Source: an uncultured Desulfuromonas sp. (GTDB taxonomy: Bacteria; Desulfobacterota; Desulfuromonadia; Desulfuromonadales; Desulfuromonadaceae). From it: a DNA stretch of 64,000 nucleotides. Below, in pieces: positions 1 to 9,777 of this stretch. The DNA lies in the NCBI RefSeq assembly GCF_963678835.1, contig NZ_OY787469.1, positions 2,852,001 to 2,916,000 on the forward strand, read 5' to 3'. Both the position numbers and the translations under genes were made by a program. Numbering within the stretch: position 1 is the first letter of the stretch; each line of letters starts with the position of its first letter. The notes beneath the pieces are model-generated. The model was not told where the DNA came from, ran no database searches, and was given only the letters and a program-made list of their open reading frames with translations.

Positions 1-118
1 CCGCCAATTTTTTTACTGAGGTATCCGGATCCTGAAGTAGCTCCAGAACCTTAACCGCGACAATGGGCATCGGCGGAAGATCACCCACTTCTCCAATAAT
101 TTCAGAATAATCCTGCAT
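1..118 (-). CDS. HDOD-domain signalling protein, N-terminal fragment (gene runs off the left edge)
   Basis: Reading leftward from an ATG at 118, the 39 visible codons encode a start typical of HDOD proteins: an acidic stretch and then GDLPPMPIVAVKVLELLQDP, which matches the conserved opening (LPxxPxxxxxLLxLLxDP) of the HDOD domain. A purine-rich AGGA lies about 9 nt upstream of the ATG. HDOD domains are catalytically degenerate relatives of HD phosphohydrolases and are often encoded beside chemotaxis genes. This gene lies 23 nt downstream of the MCP gene, so cheW, mcp and this gene look like one operon. No output domain can be seen because the gene is cut by the window. Confidence 0.75.
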   Translation of the reverse strand, partial: MQDYSEIIGEVGDLPPMPIVAVKVLELLQDPDTSVKKLA

Positions 119-141
119 GAAACGTCCTACCCTCTCAGTGC

Positions 142-1995
142 TTAATACTTACCAAAATCATCGTCATCCAGAGCAATTTGTACCGGAGCGTTGTCGCCTT
201 GAGAATGACCCCACTGCTCATCTTCTTTTGTGGATGAGGTCATTTTAACTGGTGCAGGCATTCTAACTGGTGTAGGCATTTTTGGCAAAGGAGAACTTTG
301 GGCAATTTTCTGTTTCAAGCGAAAGCGGGTCAAAATATCGGCAAGTTGCTCAGCCTGACTGGACAGTTGCTCAGCCGCCGCAGCGCCCTCTTCAGCACTG
401 GCCGTATTTTGCTGGGTGACCTCATCAATTTTAGCAATTCCGTCGTTCACTTGAGAGAAGCCCTGAGCCTGCTCACTTGTAGCCGCAGATATTTCTGCAA
501 CAAGGTCACTGACCTTCTGAATTTCTTCGACAATGGCGTTAAACGCTTCTGACGTATTGTCAGCGATTTGAGCACCATGTTCTGCTTTATTCACTGAGGT
601 TTCAATCAGAGCTGCTGTTTCCTGCGCCGCCTTGGCACTACGAGCCGCAAGATTGCGAACTTCTTCGGCAACAACAGCAAATCCTTTACCATGCTGTCCT
701 GCCCGAGCAGCTTCAACCGCAGCATTCAAGGCAAGCAGATTAGTCTGAAAGGCAATCTCATCAATCACTTTAATAATTTTGGAAATATTCAGTCCCGATT
801 CATTGATATCGGCCATGGCGGACACCATCTGGCGCATCTGCTGACTACCGCTATCAGCGGCATCTTTTGCTTGTGTCGCCAGATGGTTAGCCTGTTTTGC
901 ATTATCAGCACTTGTGTTTGTCTGAGACGCCAGCTCGTTCATTGATGCTGAGATCTCCTCAAGGGAACTGGCCGAATCGGTTGCTCCTTCAGACAGCGTT
1001 TGACTGCTGTTGGAAACCTGAGCAGCACCAGTGGCGATTTGCGTCCCTCCAGCCTGAACGCTCATCAGGACATCGTTCAGATCATCACTGACTTTTTTCA
1101 GAGCAATCCGGATTGAATCCTGACTATCTTTTGGGACTATATCTATCGTCAGATCCCCTTCGGCAAGTTTTTGCAAAGACACTAAAACATCTTGCTGCAA
1201 AAAGTCGGCAAAGGTGTCGATGGTATCACCGATGTGACCGATTTCGTCCGTGCGCTGCATCCGTAACCGTCCATCAAGACGCCCATTCGCCATATTGACA
1301 AACATCTCTTCAACGGCAACCAGGGGTTTGCGAATCAACGTTCCCAACATCCAGTAAATGATTGCAGCTGCAAATACAACGCCAGTAATACCGGTAAGCG
1401 ACATGGTACGAACACTTTGACTGACCCCCTTATCCAAAGACAGAGCCACAGATTCACCACGCTGGGAAAGTTCAGTCAAATCATAGCGCAAATAAAGCAC
1501 ACCGCCCAGGTCACCGACTTTATCCTCTAAATGGCAGTCAAGACATTCGGCTGTAAAAAATTTTCCAACGGTCAGAACCAGACTGTCATTGAGCTCGTGT
1601 TGGCCAAAGGCACCACTGCGGTCGTTTTTTGCATCTTGGAAAACGGTGCCGTCGAGTTGGCTATCAATGCGACTCTTGTCACTTGAATAGTTGATATTCC
1701 CTTTGCCGTTAGTCAACCCGACTTCAAGGATATTGTGAACCGTTGACAAGTCGTCAAGCAGCTCATCAAAAACTTCCATCTCTCCCATTTCAACTGAAGT
1801 GGAAGTGCCGACATTCAAACTCTGAAACACACTTGTGGCCTGTTGGTATTCAGAAGTTCGCAACACTTCCATTTCATCCTTAGCCTGCTTGCGTAACAAC
1901 GACGTCGTTTGTTGATTAACAACAAAGATGGCGGTACCCATCACAAACACCATCAGCAACAGTAAAATGGCGGCTACTTTCTTCTGAATACTCAT
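142..1995 (-). CDS. Methyl-accepting chemotaxis protein with a periplasmic c-type heme motif
   Basis: A 617-residue chemoreceptor. The ATG at 1995 is chosen over an upstream in-frame start because GGAGG sits 7 nt before it and the next residues are the membrane anchor. The order is TM1 (about residues 5-27), a periplasmic sensor of about 170 residues, TM2 (201-221), HAMP (about 222-275), and a cytoplasmic signalling coiled coil whose hairpin tip (about 413-450) carries the conserved [12 protein letters not shown] and [10 protein letters not shown]. The sensor contains CLDCH at 151-155, a canonical CxxCH heme c attachment motif. Geobacter has MCPs whose periplasmic PAS-like sensors bind heme c, so redox or gas sensing is the likely input (inference). 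It is encoded directly after cheW. Confidence 0.93.
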   Translation of the reverse strand: MSIQKKVAAILLLLMVFVMGTAIFVVNQQTTSLLRKQAKDEMEVLRTSEYQQATSVFQSLNVGTSTSVEMGEMEVFDELLDDLSTVHNILEVGLTNGKGNINYSSDKSRIDSQLDGTVFQDAKNDRSGAFGQHELNDSLVLTVGKFFTAECLDCHLEDKVGDLGGVLYLRYDLTELSQRGESVALSLDKGVSQSVRTMSLTGITGVVFAAAIIYWMLGTLIRKPLVAVEEMFVNMANGRLDGRLRMQRTDEIGHIGDTIDTFADFLQQDVLVSLQKLAEGDLTIDIVPKDSQDSIRIALKKVSDDLNDVLMSVQAGGTQIATGAAQVSNSSQTLSEGATDSASSLEEISASMNELASQTNTSADNAKQANHLATQAKDAADSGSQQMRQMVSAMADINESGLNISKIIKVIDEIAFQTNLLALNAAVEAARAGQHGKGFAVVAEEVRNLAARSAKAAQETAALIETSVNKAEHGAQIADNTSEAFNAIVEEIQKVSDLVAEISAATSEQAQGFSQVNDGIAKIDEVTQQNTASAEEGAAAAEQLSSQAEQLADILTRFRLKQKIAQSSPLPKMPTPVRMPAPVKMTSSTKEDEQWGHSQGDNAPVQIALDDDDFGKY

Positions 1996-2077
1996 TCTAG
2001 ACCTCCGTGCATAAACGAACACTGGCCACCTTTTGCACAAAAGGTGGCCAGCCCTGATTCAGTGACCAGAAAACATC

Positions 2078-2575
2078 TTAAAACTCGATCTGCTCAAGCT
2101 CGTTATCATAGAGAAGTTTGCCAACATTCAACAAGATCTTAACACGCTCTCCCATCTTTCCCATCCCCTGGATATAGTCGGAGCTTCCTCCCGCTGTCGA
2201 GCGTGGGGGCGGTTCGATATTTTCAGGAGGGATATCGGCAACTTCATTCACCTTGTCAACGACAAGGCCCACAGAGGTTGTGTTCAACTGTACAACAACG
2301 ATACAGGTACGCTCATCGTATTCGCGCGGCGGCAGGTTAAAACGTGCGCGGACATCCATAACCGGAATGACTTTACCACGCAGATTAATAACACCTTTAA
2401 TAAAGCTCGGCATATCCGGAACTTCAGTAATTCGCTGAATCCCTATAATTTCAGTCACATAGCGAATTTCAATCCCGTAATCCTCATCACCCATATGAAA
2501 GGTCAGATACTTGCCTTCCTGCGTATCTTCACTTCCCACTTCGTCACTAAAATTAGATTTGGCAACTTCAGTCAT
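2078..2575 (-). CDS. cheW: CheW chemotaxis coupling protein
   Basis: A single CheW-like domain of 165 residues that links chemoreceptors to the CheA kinase. After a roughly 20-residue acidic N-terminal tail come the usual signatures: EGKYLTFHMGDEDYGIEI, the receptor-binding segment with VPDMPSFIKGVINLRGKVIP, and the C-terminal block from DYIQGMGKMGERVKILLNVG to the end. GGAG precedes the ATG at a good distance. It is the first gene of a cheW-mcp-HDOD run and is followed by the MCP after about 80 nt. No cheA is seen in the window, so the kinase must be encoded elsewhere. Confidence 0.93.
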   Translation of the reverse strand: MTEVAKSNFSDEVGSEDTQEGKYLTFHMGDEDYGIEIRYVTEIIGIQRITEVPDMPSFIKGVINLRGKVIPVMDVRARFNLPPREYDERTCIVVVQLNTTSVGLVVDKVNEVADIPPENIEPPPRSTAGGSSDYIQGMGKMGERVKILLNVGKLLYDNELEQIEF

Positions 2576-2595
2576 GCGGTATCTCCTTTACATTC

Positions 2596-2607
2596 CGACA
2601 TATGTCG
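2596..2607. promoter_or_regulatory. 12-bp perfect palindrome upstream of cheW
   Basis: CGACATATGTCG is a perfect palindrome 21 bp upstream of the cheW start. It could be an operator, but there is only one copy here and no convincing promoter hexamers were found around it, so the role is a guess. Confidence 0.2.
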
Positions 2608-2700
2608 ACTTTTCTAATGATCAGTTTCGATAAGTTTAGCCTAAAACTCCTGCCGTGTACACTCTAATCGGGGCAAAAAACGACATTAGATTAACAGATT

Positions 2701-3735
2701 TTACGGGAACAACGGGACAACATCCAGCCCAACAGTTTCGTCACAGCCTGCCATAATATTCATATTCTGCACAGCCTGACCAGCAGCCCCTTTGACCAGA
2801 TTGTCAATGGCCGATACAACAATAACACGCCGTGTTCGTTCATCAACAACAAAGCCGAGGTCAGCATAATTACTTCCGCGTAAAAATGCCACATTGGGCA
2901 ACTGGCCGCCAGGAAACAAACGCACAAAAGGCTTGTCCCCGTAAAAGCCTTCATAGAGGCTTTTAATCTGTTCAAAATCAACACCTTCGCTCAATTGCGC
3001 ATAGCAGGTTGTCAAGATCCCCCTGTTTACCGGCAGCAGATGTGGAGTAAAGTTGACCATCACGGATTCACCGGCCTGTTCAGACAATGTCTGTTCAATT
3101 TCCGGAGTATGGCGATGTTTTCCAACGCTGTAGGCCTTAAACCCTTCGTTCACCTCACAAAATAAGCTGCCTGTTTTTGCCGAACGCCCCGCTCCACTGG
3201 TGCCGGATTTGCTGTCAACCACCAGAGTCCGATGATCAATCAGTCCTTCTCGCAGCAACGGTGCCACAGCCAAAGCGACACTCGTCGGATAACAACCGGG
3301 ATTCGCAACCAGGCGTGCGGCGGCAATGTCATCACGATACAATTCAACAAGACCGTAAACCGCTTCTTGCAACAGCTCAGGACTCGTGTGCTTTTGATAC
3401 CAGCTCTCATACACATCAACATCATGGAGACGGTAATCGGCTGACAAGTCAATGACCTTGCAGCCCTGATCTAAAAACCCCGGAACAACTTCCATCGCGG
3501 TTTTATGCGGCAAGGCGGTAAACACAAAATCAGCTTCATGACCAATCCTCTTCACATCGACCTGACTGCAGGGCAAAGAAACCAACCCGGCTAGAGATGG
3601 AAACACCTCAGCGATATCCATCCCGTCATACTGCCGGGATGTAATCGAACAAAGCTCCACCTGAGGATGGCGAACCAACAACCTGAGAAGCTCAACACCG
3701 GTATATCCACTTGCACCGACAACAGCGACTTTCAT
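2701..3735 (-). CDS. argC: N-acetyl-gamma-glutamyl-phosphate reductase
   Basis: Arginine biosynthesis enzyme (344 aa, normal length) that reduces N-acetylglutamyl-5-phosphate to the semialdehyde with NADPH. The N terminus has the Rossmann dinucleotide motif [15 protein letters not shown]. The catalytic cysteine lies in NPGCYPTS (C148), and a [10 protein letters not shown] block typical of ArgC follows. GGAG is placed well before the ATG. The gene follows the rplM-rpsI unit but is separated from it by a strong terminator, so it probably has its own promoter between 3736 and 3803. No other arg genes are visible nearby. Confidence 0.96.
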   Translation of the reverse strand: MKVAVVGASGYTGVELLRLLVRHPQVELCSITSRQYDGMDIAEVFPSLAGLVSLPCSQVDVKRIGHEADFVFTALPHKTAMEVVPGFLDQGCKVIDLSADYRLHDVDVYESWYQKHTSPELLQEAVYGLVELYRDDIAAARLVANPGCYPTSVALAVAPLLREGLIDHRTLVVDSKSGTSGAGRSAKTGSLFCEVNEGFKAYSVGKHRHTPEIEQTLSEQAGESVMVNFTPHLLPVNRGILTTCYAQLSEGVDFEQIKSLYEGFYGDKPFVRLFPGGQLPNVAFLRGSNYADLGFVVDERTRRVIVVSAIDNLVKGAAGQAVQNMNIMAGCDETVGLDVVPLFP

Positions 3736-3803
3736 GACAACTCTCCATTAAGATAGCAACCTGACACGCAAAAAAGATTGTGCCCAGGTTCTGACTAATT
3801 TTG

Positions 3804-3844
3804 AAACAAAAAAAGGGAGGAAACCGTTCCGGCCTCCTCCCTTT
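3804..3844 (-). terminator. Rho-independent terminator of the rplM-rpsI unit
   Basis: A 9-bp stem (AAAGGGAGG at 3812-3820 with CCTCCCTTT at 3836-3844) is followed, in minus-strand transcription, by a run of T. It lies 35 nt after the rpsI stop codon. Confidence 0.85.
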
Positions 3845-3879
3845 GATGTACTGCATAACGACGTATCGTTGAAAACGAA

Positions 3880-4272
3880 TTAACGCTTCGAGAACTGGAA
3901 ACTACGACGTGCAGCGGCACGACCGTACTTCTTACGTTCCTTGATACGACTGTCGCGGGTAATGAAACCTGCTTTTTTCAGAACACCACGCAGGCTTGCG
4001 TCCATTTCAAGCAGAGCTTTGGTAATGCCATGCTTGATGGCTCCCGCCTGACCGGAAGGACCTCCGCCACGAACATTGACGAAAATATCAAATTTACCCA
4101 TATTGTCTGTCAGTTCGAGGGGTTGGCGGATAATCATTTTTGACGTTTCACGACCAAAATAGTCGTTGATATCCTGTTTATTGACCGTAATGCTGCCGGT
4201 GCCAGGCTTCATCCAGACACGGGCAACTGAAGTTTTTCTTTTGCCGGTGGCATTATATCGTTGTTCAGCCAT
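3880..4272 (-). CDS. rpsI: 30S ribosomal protein S9
   Basis: Encodes uS9, a small-subunit protein whose basic C-terminal tail reaches the P-site tRNA. The 130-residue product starts [19 protein letters not shown] and ends in the expected tail with RRSFQFSKR. An ATG three codons further upstream lies only a couple of bases from the AAGGAG ribosome-binding site, whereas the ATG at 4272 has a 10-nt spacing and gives the family length, so 4272 is preferred. It directly follows rplM, the usual bacterial pair. Confidence 0.97.
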   Translation of the reverse strand: MAEQRYNATGKRKTSVARVWMKPGTGSITVNKQDINDYFGRETSKMIIRQPLELTDNMGKFDIFVNVRGGGPSGQAGAIKHGITKALLEMDASLRGVLKKAGFITRDSRIKERKKYGRAAARRSFQFSKR

Positions 4273-4295
4273 GTGAATCATTCTCCTTAAGTAAA

Positions 4296-4726
4296 CTAAA
4301 TATCGAGTACTTTGGGCTGTTGAGCGGCGTTTTTATGCTCGCTGCCGGCATAGACCTTCAACTTCTTGAGCATTTGACGGCCCACCTTGTTCTTCGGCAA
4401 CATGCCACGAACCGCTTTGATGACCAGATCTTCCGGCTTTTTATCCAGAAGCTTGTCAGCACTGATCGAACGGATACCACCGGGAAAACCGGTGTGATGA
4501 TAATACATCTTGTCCGCTTGCTTGTTTCTCCGGTCAGCAGCAGTTTCTCAGCATTGATGACGACGACATAGTCACCGGTGTCAACACTGGGAGAATAAAT
4601 GGCTTTATGCTTACCTCGTAAAATTTTGGCGATCTCGGAAGCGACACGACCCAATACTTTGCCGTCCATATCCACCACGAACCAGTCTCTCTTTACTTCG
4701 CATGCTTTTGCAATTTGCGTGCTCAT
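4296..4726 (-). CDS. rplM: 50S ribosomal protein L13, reading frame interrupted by an apparent frameshift
   Basis: uL13 is an essential early-assembly protein of the large subunit. From the ATG at 4726 (AGGA upstream) the frame encodes a good L13 N terminus ([20 protein letters not shown] up to [10 protein letters not shown]). The rest, from [20 protein letters not shown] to [10 protein letters not shown], is in another frame. The break is in GGAGAAACAAG at about 4524-4528. Loss of one A from an A run, or gain of GA, would account for it and restore a product of about 142-143 aa. As L13 is essential and both halves are fully conserved, a sequencing or assembly error is the likeliest cause. 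It sits between truA and rpsI. Confidence 0.9.
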
Positions 4727-4812
4727 GTGACATTTCCTCTCATCTATTAAAAATCTGCGTAGCTGTACGGGGCTCACAGAAGCACGAAACATAGCCGATT
4801 CAAGGATGTTCG

Positions 4813-5568
4813 TCAAGTGATTTCAGTATTTTTTTCATACCAGACTTGCATCAGACACAAGCCCTGTGCAGGTGCAGTTAAACCGGCCCGACAACGCTGC
4901 CCCGAGGCTAGGATTTCGGCAAGTTGACCGGCAGTTAACTTAGCTCGTCCCACCTCGACCAAACTGCCGACAATAATGCGCACCATGTTCTTTAAAAAAC
5001 CACTGCCACGCACATCGATGATCAACTCATCGCCCTCGTCAATAAGCAACACCTCAAACAGGGTTCGCTGTGTTGTTGCTGCCGCACAGCCTGACGCTTG
5101 AAACGCGGCAAAATCATGTGTGCCGACAAGAGCATCCGCAGCCTGTGTCATCGCCTCAACATCCAGGTCACCGGCAACATGCCAACTGGTTAAACGGTGT
5201 AACGGCGAGCGAATCCGTCCCCGATAGAGCCGATAACGGTACCATTTCCCCTGCGCATCAAAGCGGGCATGAAAATCATCGGCAACCCGACAGACCTGAC
5301 GAACCACGATATCCTGCGGCAAAAAACGGTTGACCCCTTCGCGGTAAGCGGACAACGGCAGCAGGGTCTCGACGTCGAAATGAGCCCTCATGTCAATCGC
5401 GTGAACACCAGCATCCGTTCGACCGGATGAATACACCCGAACTGGAGAGCCAATTACTTGCGCAAGAGCCGATTCAATCTGTTCCTGAACTGTCTGAGCA
5501 TTGGGCTGCACTTGCCAGCCCCCATAGGAGGTGCCATCGTATTCGATAGTGAGACACAAACGCGGCAT
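4813..5568 (-). CDS. truA: tRNA pseudouridine(38-40) synthase
   Basis: TruA converts U38-U40 in the anticodon arm of many tRNAs to pseudouridine. The 251-residue product begins [19 protein letters not shown], has the catalytic aspartate motif [11 protein letters not shown] near residue 50, and the C-terminal [17 protein letters not shown] block. The gene starts 6 nt after the upstream Asd-like gene, with no strong ribosome-binding site of its own, which suggests translational coupling. It is followed by rplM after about 85 nt, as in many bacteria. Confidence 0.96.
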   Translation of the reverse strand: MPRLCLTIEYDGTSYGGWQVQPNAQTVQEQIESALAQVIGSPVRVYSSGRTDAGVHAIDMRAHFDVETLLPLSAYREGVNRFLPQDIVVRQVCRVADDFHARFDAQGKWYRYRLYRGRIRSPLHRLTSWHVAGDLDVEAMTQAADALVGTHDFAAFQASGCAAATTQRTLFEVLLIDEGDELIIDVRGSGFLKNMVRIIVGSLVEVGRAKLTAGQLAEILASGQRCRAGLTAPAQGLCLMQVWYEKNTEIT

Positions 5569-5574
5569 GGAGGG

Positions 5575-6582
5575 TCAGTTTCTCCACGCCTGTTCAACCA
5601 TCTGAATCATGTTAACAGCCGCCCCTTTACGCAGGTTGTCCATAGCGACAAACACCTGAAACGCTGAGGATTTATCGTTAGCCGGCCGCAAGCGACCAAC
5701 CTGAACATCATCCATCCCCGCTGAATCAATCGGCATGGGATATTCGCCCTGCGACGCATCATCCAGCAACTCAATCCCTGACGCATCGGTGAGGGCCTGC
5801 TCAAGACAATTCACGTCTACTGATTGGTCAAATTCAACATAAAGACTCGCACAATCACCGTAAAAAACCGGCACGCGCATCGCGGTTAAAGCAACCTCAA
5901 GCCTGTCATTTCCCAGCAAGTGAAGGAGTTCCATCTGCACCCGCTGTTCATGATCCGTTTCTCGCCCTTCACCAAACGTCCCAACCTGCGGCACGCAATT
6001 GAACGCCATTTGGTGGGGAAAACAACCTTTCTTTGCCGGACGGCCGTTAAGCAACTCACCGCACTGTTTGCGCAGGTCGTCCACCCCTTTGATGCCACAA
6101 CCTGAAACCGATTCAAAGGTGGTAATGACCACTTTTTTCAGCGCCACACAAGACGCCAGTTGCGCCAAAGGCAAAGCCAACATCGTTGTTACACTGGCAG
6201 GATTGGATAAGACACGATGCTTGGCGCGGTCCAGACTAGCGCCATTGATCTCCGGAACCACCAGAGTTGCCGCCTCTCGCGCTATCCACGGTGCAGTTGC
6301 ATCAACACATAATGCACCGGCCTGCTTGGCACGCGGCAGGAATTCTTCCGAAACACGTTGCGTAGCACAGAAAAAAGCCACATCAACATCAATAAAGGAA
6401 TCCTTGTCAAGAGCCTGAACCGCGACCGGCTCATCACAAAAGTCGATGAAATCACCGACAGAGTTTTCCGAGGCATACAAGCGCAAATTCCGCACTGGGA
6501 ATTCCCGTTCTTCCAACACCTCAATCAACTGGCGACCCACAGTTCCTGTCGCTCCAACTACAGCAATCGTTAAAGGGATCAT
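5575..6582 (-). CDS. Aspartate-semialdehyde dehydrogenase paralogue lacking the catalytic cysteine (Usg-like)
   Basis: A 335-residue homologue of ASADH. The N-terminal Rossmann motif VVGATGTVGRQL and the overall domain plan are kept. At the position of the active-site SNPNCST motif, however, the protein reads SNPASVTT, with serine (S130) in place of the acyl-thioester cysteine, so dehydrogenase activity is unlikely. E. coli Usg is a comparable Asd-like protein encoded next to truA. The ATG at 6582 is preferred to an upstream start because AGGAG lies 7-8 nt before it. It sits between a normal asd and truA. Its role (structural partner, regulator or relic) is not visible from sequence. Confidence 0.85.
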   Translation of the reverse strand: MIPLTIAVVGATGTVGRQLIEVLEEREFPVRNLRLYASENSVGDFIDFCDEPVAVQALDKDSFIDVDVAFFCATQRVSEEFLPRAKQAGALCVDATAPWIAREAATLVVPEINGASLDRAKHRVLSNPASVTTMLALPLAQLASCVALKKVVITTFESVSGCGIKGVDDLRKQCGELLNGRPAKKGCFPHQMAFNCVPQVGTFGEGRETDHEQRVQMELLHLLGNDRLEVALTAMRVPVFYGDCASLYVEFDQSVDVNCLEQALTDASGIELLDDASQGEYPMPIDSAGMDDVQVGRLRPANDKSSAFQVFVAMDNLRKGAAVNMIQMVEQAWRN

Positions 6583-6674
6583 GACGCACTCCTGAAAAAA
6601 CAACATGGCCCGCCCACATCAGTGCAGACGAACCATGTCATTGTGTCACAAACGTAATCGCTTTGAGCGATTTT

Positions 6675-7772
6675 TTATTTTTCCAGCAAGATTTGCAACA
6701 TGCGGCGCAAAGGCTCAGCCGCCCCCCACAGAAGTTGATCACCGCAGGTAAATGCAGAAAGGTACTGCGGCCCCATCTTCATTTTACGCACCCGGCCAAC
6801 TGGAACGGTCAAGGTACCGGAAACGGCCGCCGGAGTCAGTTGTTGCAACGTCTGCTGTTTGAAGTTGGGAACCAATTGCACCCAGTCATTATCATTGGCG
6901 ATCAGCTGCTCAATCTCCTCAATAGGGAGATCTTTGTTCAGCTTGATGGTCAACGCCTGGCTATGGCAACGCATAGCCCCGATACGCACACAGATACCAT
7001 CAATAGGGATCGGACTTTCAGCAGCCAGAATCTTATTGGTTTCCGCATAGCCCTTCCACTCTTCACGACTTTGACCATCTTCCACTTCACGATCAATCCA
7101 CGGCAGCACGCTGCCAGCCAAAGCATGACCGAATTCAGAAGTTGGTAATTGATCACTGCGCAGCATCTCGGTCACTTTTTTGTCAATATCAAGGATTGCT
7201 GAAGAGGGATCGGCCAGCAGATCAGCAACACAATCTTCCAACACGCCCATCTGACCGAGTAACTCGCGCATATTGGGCGCACCGGCACCGGATGCCGCCT
7301 GATAGGTCATGGAGGATACCCATTCGACCAGACCGGCACGGAACAGACCGCCGATAGCCATCAACATCAGACTGACGGTGCAGTTGCCGCCAATAAAGTC
7401 CTTCTGACCAGCAGCCAGCGCCTCATCAATCACCTGACGGTTCACCGGATCAAGGATGATGACAGCAGCATCAACCATGCGCAATGAGCTGGCCGCATCA
7501 ATCCAATAGCCCTGCCATCCGGCTTCACGCAGAGGTCCGTGCACAGCTTTGGTGTAATCGCCCCCTTGACAGGTCACAACGGCATCCAAGGTTTTAAGCT
7601 CGGCAATATCGGTGGCATCCTTGAGCGTTCCCGCCCCCATAGGAGCATCTTGCCCCACCTGTGAGGTGGAGAAAAAGACCGGCTCAATCCCGTTGAAATC
7701 ATTTTCCTCCTGCATACGCTGCAGAAGCACAGAACCAACCATACCGCGCCAACCGATAAATCCGACTTTCAT
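6675..7772 (-). CDS. asd: Aspartate-semialdehyde dehydrogenase
   Basis: Reduces aspartyl phosphate to aspartate semialdehyde, the branch point for lysine/diaminopimelate, threonine and methionine. The protein has 365 aa with the proteobacterial-type N terminus [16 protein letters not shown], catalytic cysteine in GGNCTVSLM (C131) and the [12 protein letters not shown] segment. It is the functional counterpart of the Cys-less paralogue downstream, from which it is separated by 92 nt. It starts 50 nt after leuB, so leuB-asd-usg-truA-rplM-rpsI may form one long transcription unit. Confidence 0.97.
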   Translation of the reverse strand: MKVGFIGWRGMVGSVLLQRMQEENDFNGIEPVFFSTSQVGQDAPMGAGTLKDATDIAELKTLDAVVTCQGGDYTKAVHGPLREAGWQGYWIDAASSLRMVDAAVIILDPVNRQVIDEALAAGQKDFIGGNCTVSLMLMAIGGLFRAGLVEWVSSMTYQAASGAGAPNMRELLGQMGVLEDCVADLLADPSSAILDIDKKVTEMLRSDQLPTSEFGHALAGSVLPWIDREVEDGQSREEWKGYAETNKILAAESPIPIDGICVRIGAMRCHSQALTIKLNKDLPIEEIEQLIANDNDWVQLVPNFKQQTLQQLTPAAVSGTLTVPVGRVRKMKMGPQYLSAFTCGDQLLWGAAEPLRRMLQILLEK

Positions 7773-7822
7773 CCTTTTGTTCCTTTACTGAAAAAACATC
7801 GTTGTTTTAAAATATTGCAGCG

Positions 7823-8914
7823 CTAAAGCGCCGCAACAATGGCATCACCCATCTCGCAGGTGTTTAATTTCTTTTCATCACTGGTCCCCTGGTAGATATC
7901 ACCAGTACGGTAGCCCTGATTAAGCACCGTTTCAACGGCTTTATCAATAGCATCCGCAGCATCGCCCATGGAGAACGAGTAGCGAAGCATCATCGACGCA
8001 GACAAAATTTGAGCAATGGGGTTCGCAATCCCCTGACCAGCGATATCCGGAGCACTGCCGCCTGACGGCTCATACATACCGAAGGAACCTTCCGCCAGCG
8101 AAGCGGACGGCAACATCCCCAGAGAACCGGTCAACATGGCAGCTTCATCGGAAATAATATCGCCAAACATATTCCCGCACAACATGACATCAAATTGCTT
8201 TGGCCAGCGCACCAGCTGCATGGCGGCATTATCAACATACATATGTGACAGCTCAACATCAGGGTAATCTTTGGCGACACGCTCCACCACTTCACGCCAG
8301 ACAACAGATGTTGACAGGACATTCGCTTTATCAATGCTGCACACTTTGCTGCCACGCTTACGCGCCACATCAAAAGCTACACGCGTGATCCGCTCAATCT
8401 CCGGCTCGGTGTACATCATGGTGTCAAAACCACGCTTGACATCATCAACCGTTTCAATCCCCTTGGGTTCAGAGAAATAGATGCCGCCTGTCAACTCACG
8501 CACAACCAGAATATTAAAACCGCCTTCAATCACTTCTTCTTTCAAAGAGGAGCTACCGGTCAATGCCGGGAAGATAATCGCCGGACGCAGGTTGCAGAAC
8601 AGACCGAAAATCTTACGCAACGGCAACAGAGCGCCGCGTTCGGGCTGCTCGTCGGGAGGCAGAGTTTCCCATTTGGGCCCACCCACGCTGCCAAACAGGA
8701 TGGCATCGGACTGACGACAGGTTTCCACGGTCTTTTCCGGCAGAGCTTTGCCATCATTATCGATGCCGGCGCCGCCGACATTGGCCATGGTTTTCTCAAA
8801 AGACACATCGTACTTCTTTTCAATAGCATCAAGAACCTTGATTGCCTCAGCCATCACCTCGGGACCAATACCGTCACCGGGAAGAACCGCTACCTTAAAT
8901 GTTTGTGTTGCCAT
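7823..8914 (-). CDS. leuB: 3-isopropylmalate dehydrogenase
   Basis: Third leucine-pathway enzyme: NAD-dependent oxidative decarboxylation of 3-isopropylmalate. The 363-aa product has [20 protein letters not shown] at the N terminus, the substrate-binding [14 protein letters not shown] segment, [12 protein letters not shown] and the metal-binding aspartates in [11 protein letters not shown] and [10 protein letters not shown] very strong GGTGAGGAGGAG ribosome-binding site precedes the ATG. It is separated from leuD by a terminator and has its own good promoter (9018-9047), so it is not co-transcribed with leuCD by default. Confidence 0.97.
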   Translation of the reverse strand: MATQTFKVAVLPGDGIGPEVMAEAIKVLDAIEKKYDVSFEKTMANVGGAGIDNDGKALPEKTVETCRQSDAILFGSVGGPKWETLPPDEQPERGALLPLRKIFGLFCNLRPAIIFPALTGSSSLKEEVIEGGFNILVVRELTGGIYFSEPKGIETVDDVKRGFDTMMYTEPEIERITRVAFDVARKRGSKVCSIDKANVLSTSVVWREVVERVAKDYPDVELSHMYVDNAAMQLVRWPKQFDVMLCGNMFGDIISDEAAMLTGSLGMLPSASLAEGSFGMYEPSGGSAPDIAGQGIANPIAQILSASMMLRYSFSMGDAADAIDKAVETVLNQGYRTGDIYQGTSDEKKLNTCEMGDAIVAAL

Positions 8915-9017
8915 AATTGTCTCTCCTCCTCACCTTTCATTTGAGATACCACCACTTAGGCCATGTCACCACAGCCTGCCGATTCATTGCGGCCAGTACC
9001 ATCATAAAAGTGCCATT

Positions 9018-9047
9018 ACTATAGAAATCGGCTCAAATAATTGTCAA
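9018..9047 (-). promoter_or_regulatory. Sigma-70-type promoter for leuB
   Basis: On the minus strand TTGACA (9042-9047) is separated by 18 bp from TATAGT (9018-9023), close to the consensus. The predicted start near 9010 gives a 5' leader of about 95 nt before leuB. In the rest of the 8915-9223 gap only the leuD terminator was recognised. Confidence 0.75.
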
Positions 9048-9136
9048 ACAGATTCGTCCTTAACAGACCCAAAACAGCCCAACATGTGTCACGTTCGACA
9101 CATACACTGAGCCAAAAAAGGCACAAGCACAGACCT

Positions 9137-9162
9137 AAAAAAGGGCTGGAGTTATCCAGCCC
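9137..9162 (-). terminator. Rho-independent terminator after leuD
   Basis: A 7-bp GC-rich stem (GGGCTGG at 9143-9149 with CCAGCCC at 9156-9162) and a T tract on the minus strand (9137-9142) follow the leuD stop. Confidence 0.85.
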
Positions 9163-9223
9163 TCTTCAACGGACAGTTCGGCTGGACACCGCTGAACAAC
9201 CTCAGAAATGCCCATAAATCGCT

Positions 9224-9754
9224 TTAGTAGCGCTCATCAGCGAACTCAACCCAGCCACCGGCTTTCACCAGAGCTTTGTCGAATTCGGAAATTTCAAAAT
9301 CAAACGTTTTTTCCTGTCCACCGCCACACGCCTTGATCTTCTGACCTTCAACATCCACATCAATGGTTACCTGACCTGCCTGGGCGAGGTCAAACAACGC
9401 ATCAATATCCGCCTTGGGCAACTCAATGGCAAGCATACCGCCATTAAACATGTTTTGGCGAAAAATGCGCGCATAACCTTCTGCAATAATCGTATGCACA
9501 TCATTGACCTCAAAAACCCAAGGCGCGTGCTCACGCGATGAACCGCAGCCGAAATTCTGACGTGACACAACAACACGTGCACTTTTCAGTGCCTCACCTT
9601 TAGGATCAAAGCCATCCAACTTGAGATCTTCAAGCATATATGGTTTCAAGGCATCCTTAGTGACTTCGGTCAGATACTTGGCCGGAATAATTTCGTCGGT
9701 ATTAATATCAGAACGATCGAGAAAGATCGCCGGACCTTTAAAGATTTTTTCCAT
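9224..9754 (-). CDS. leuD: 3-isopropylmalate dehydratase small subunit
   Basis: The swivel-domain subunit that pairs with LeuC to isomerise 2-isopropylmalate to 3-isopropylmalate. The 176-residue protein shows FLDRSDINTDEIIPAKYL near the start and the substrate-binding FGCGSSREHAPW loop around residue 70. It starts 23 nt after leuC with a GGA-type ribosome-binding site and is the last gene before the terminator at 9137. The short length is typical of the two-subunit LeuC/LeuD type shared with archaeal-type isopropylmalate isomerases. Confidence 0.96.
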   Translation of the reverse strand: MEKIFKGPAIFLDRSDINTDEIIPAKYLTEVTKDALKPYMLEDLKLDGFDPKGEALKSARVVVSRQNFGCGSSREHAPWVFEVNDVHTIIAEGYARIFRQNMFNGGMLAIELPKADIDALFDLAQAGQVTIDVDVEGQKIKACGGGQEKTFDFEISEFDKALVKAGGWVEFADERY

Positions 9755-9777
9755 AACTGCGCTTTCCTTTCGTTCGT

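Noticed and set aside
4500..4540. Programmed ribosomal frameshift in rplM
   Set aside because: No slippery heptamer with a downstream structure was seen, and L13 is not known to use frameshifting; an assembly error is simpler.
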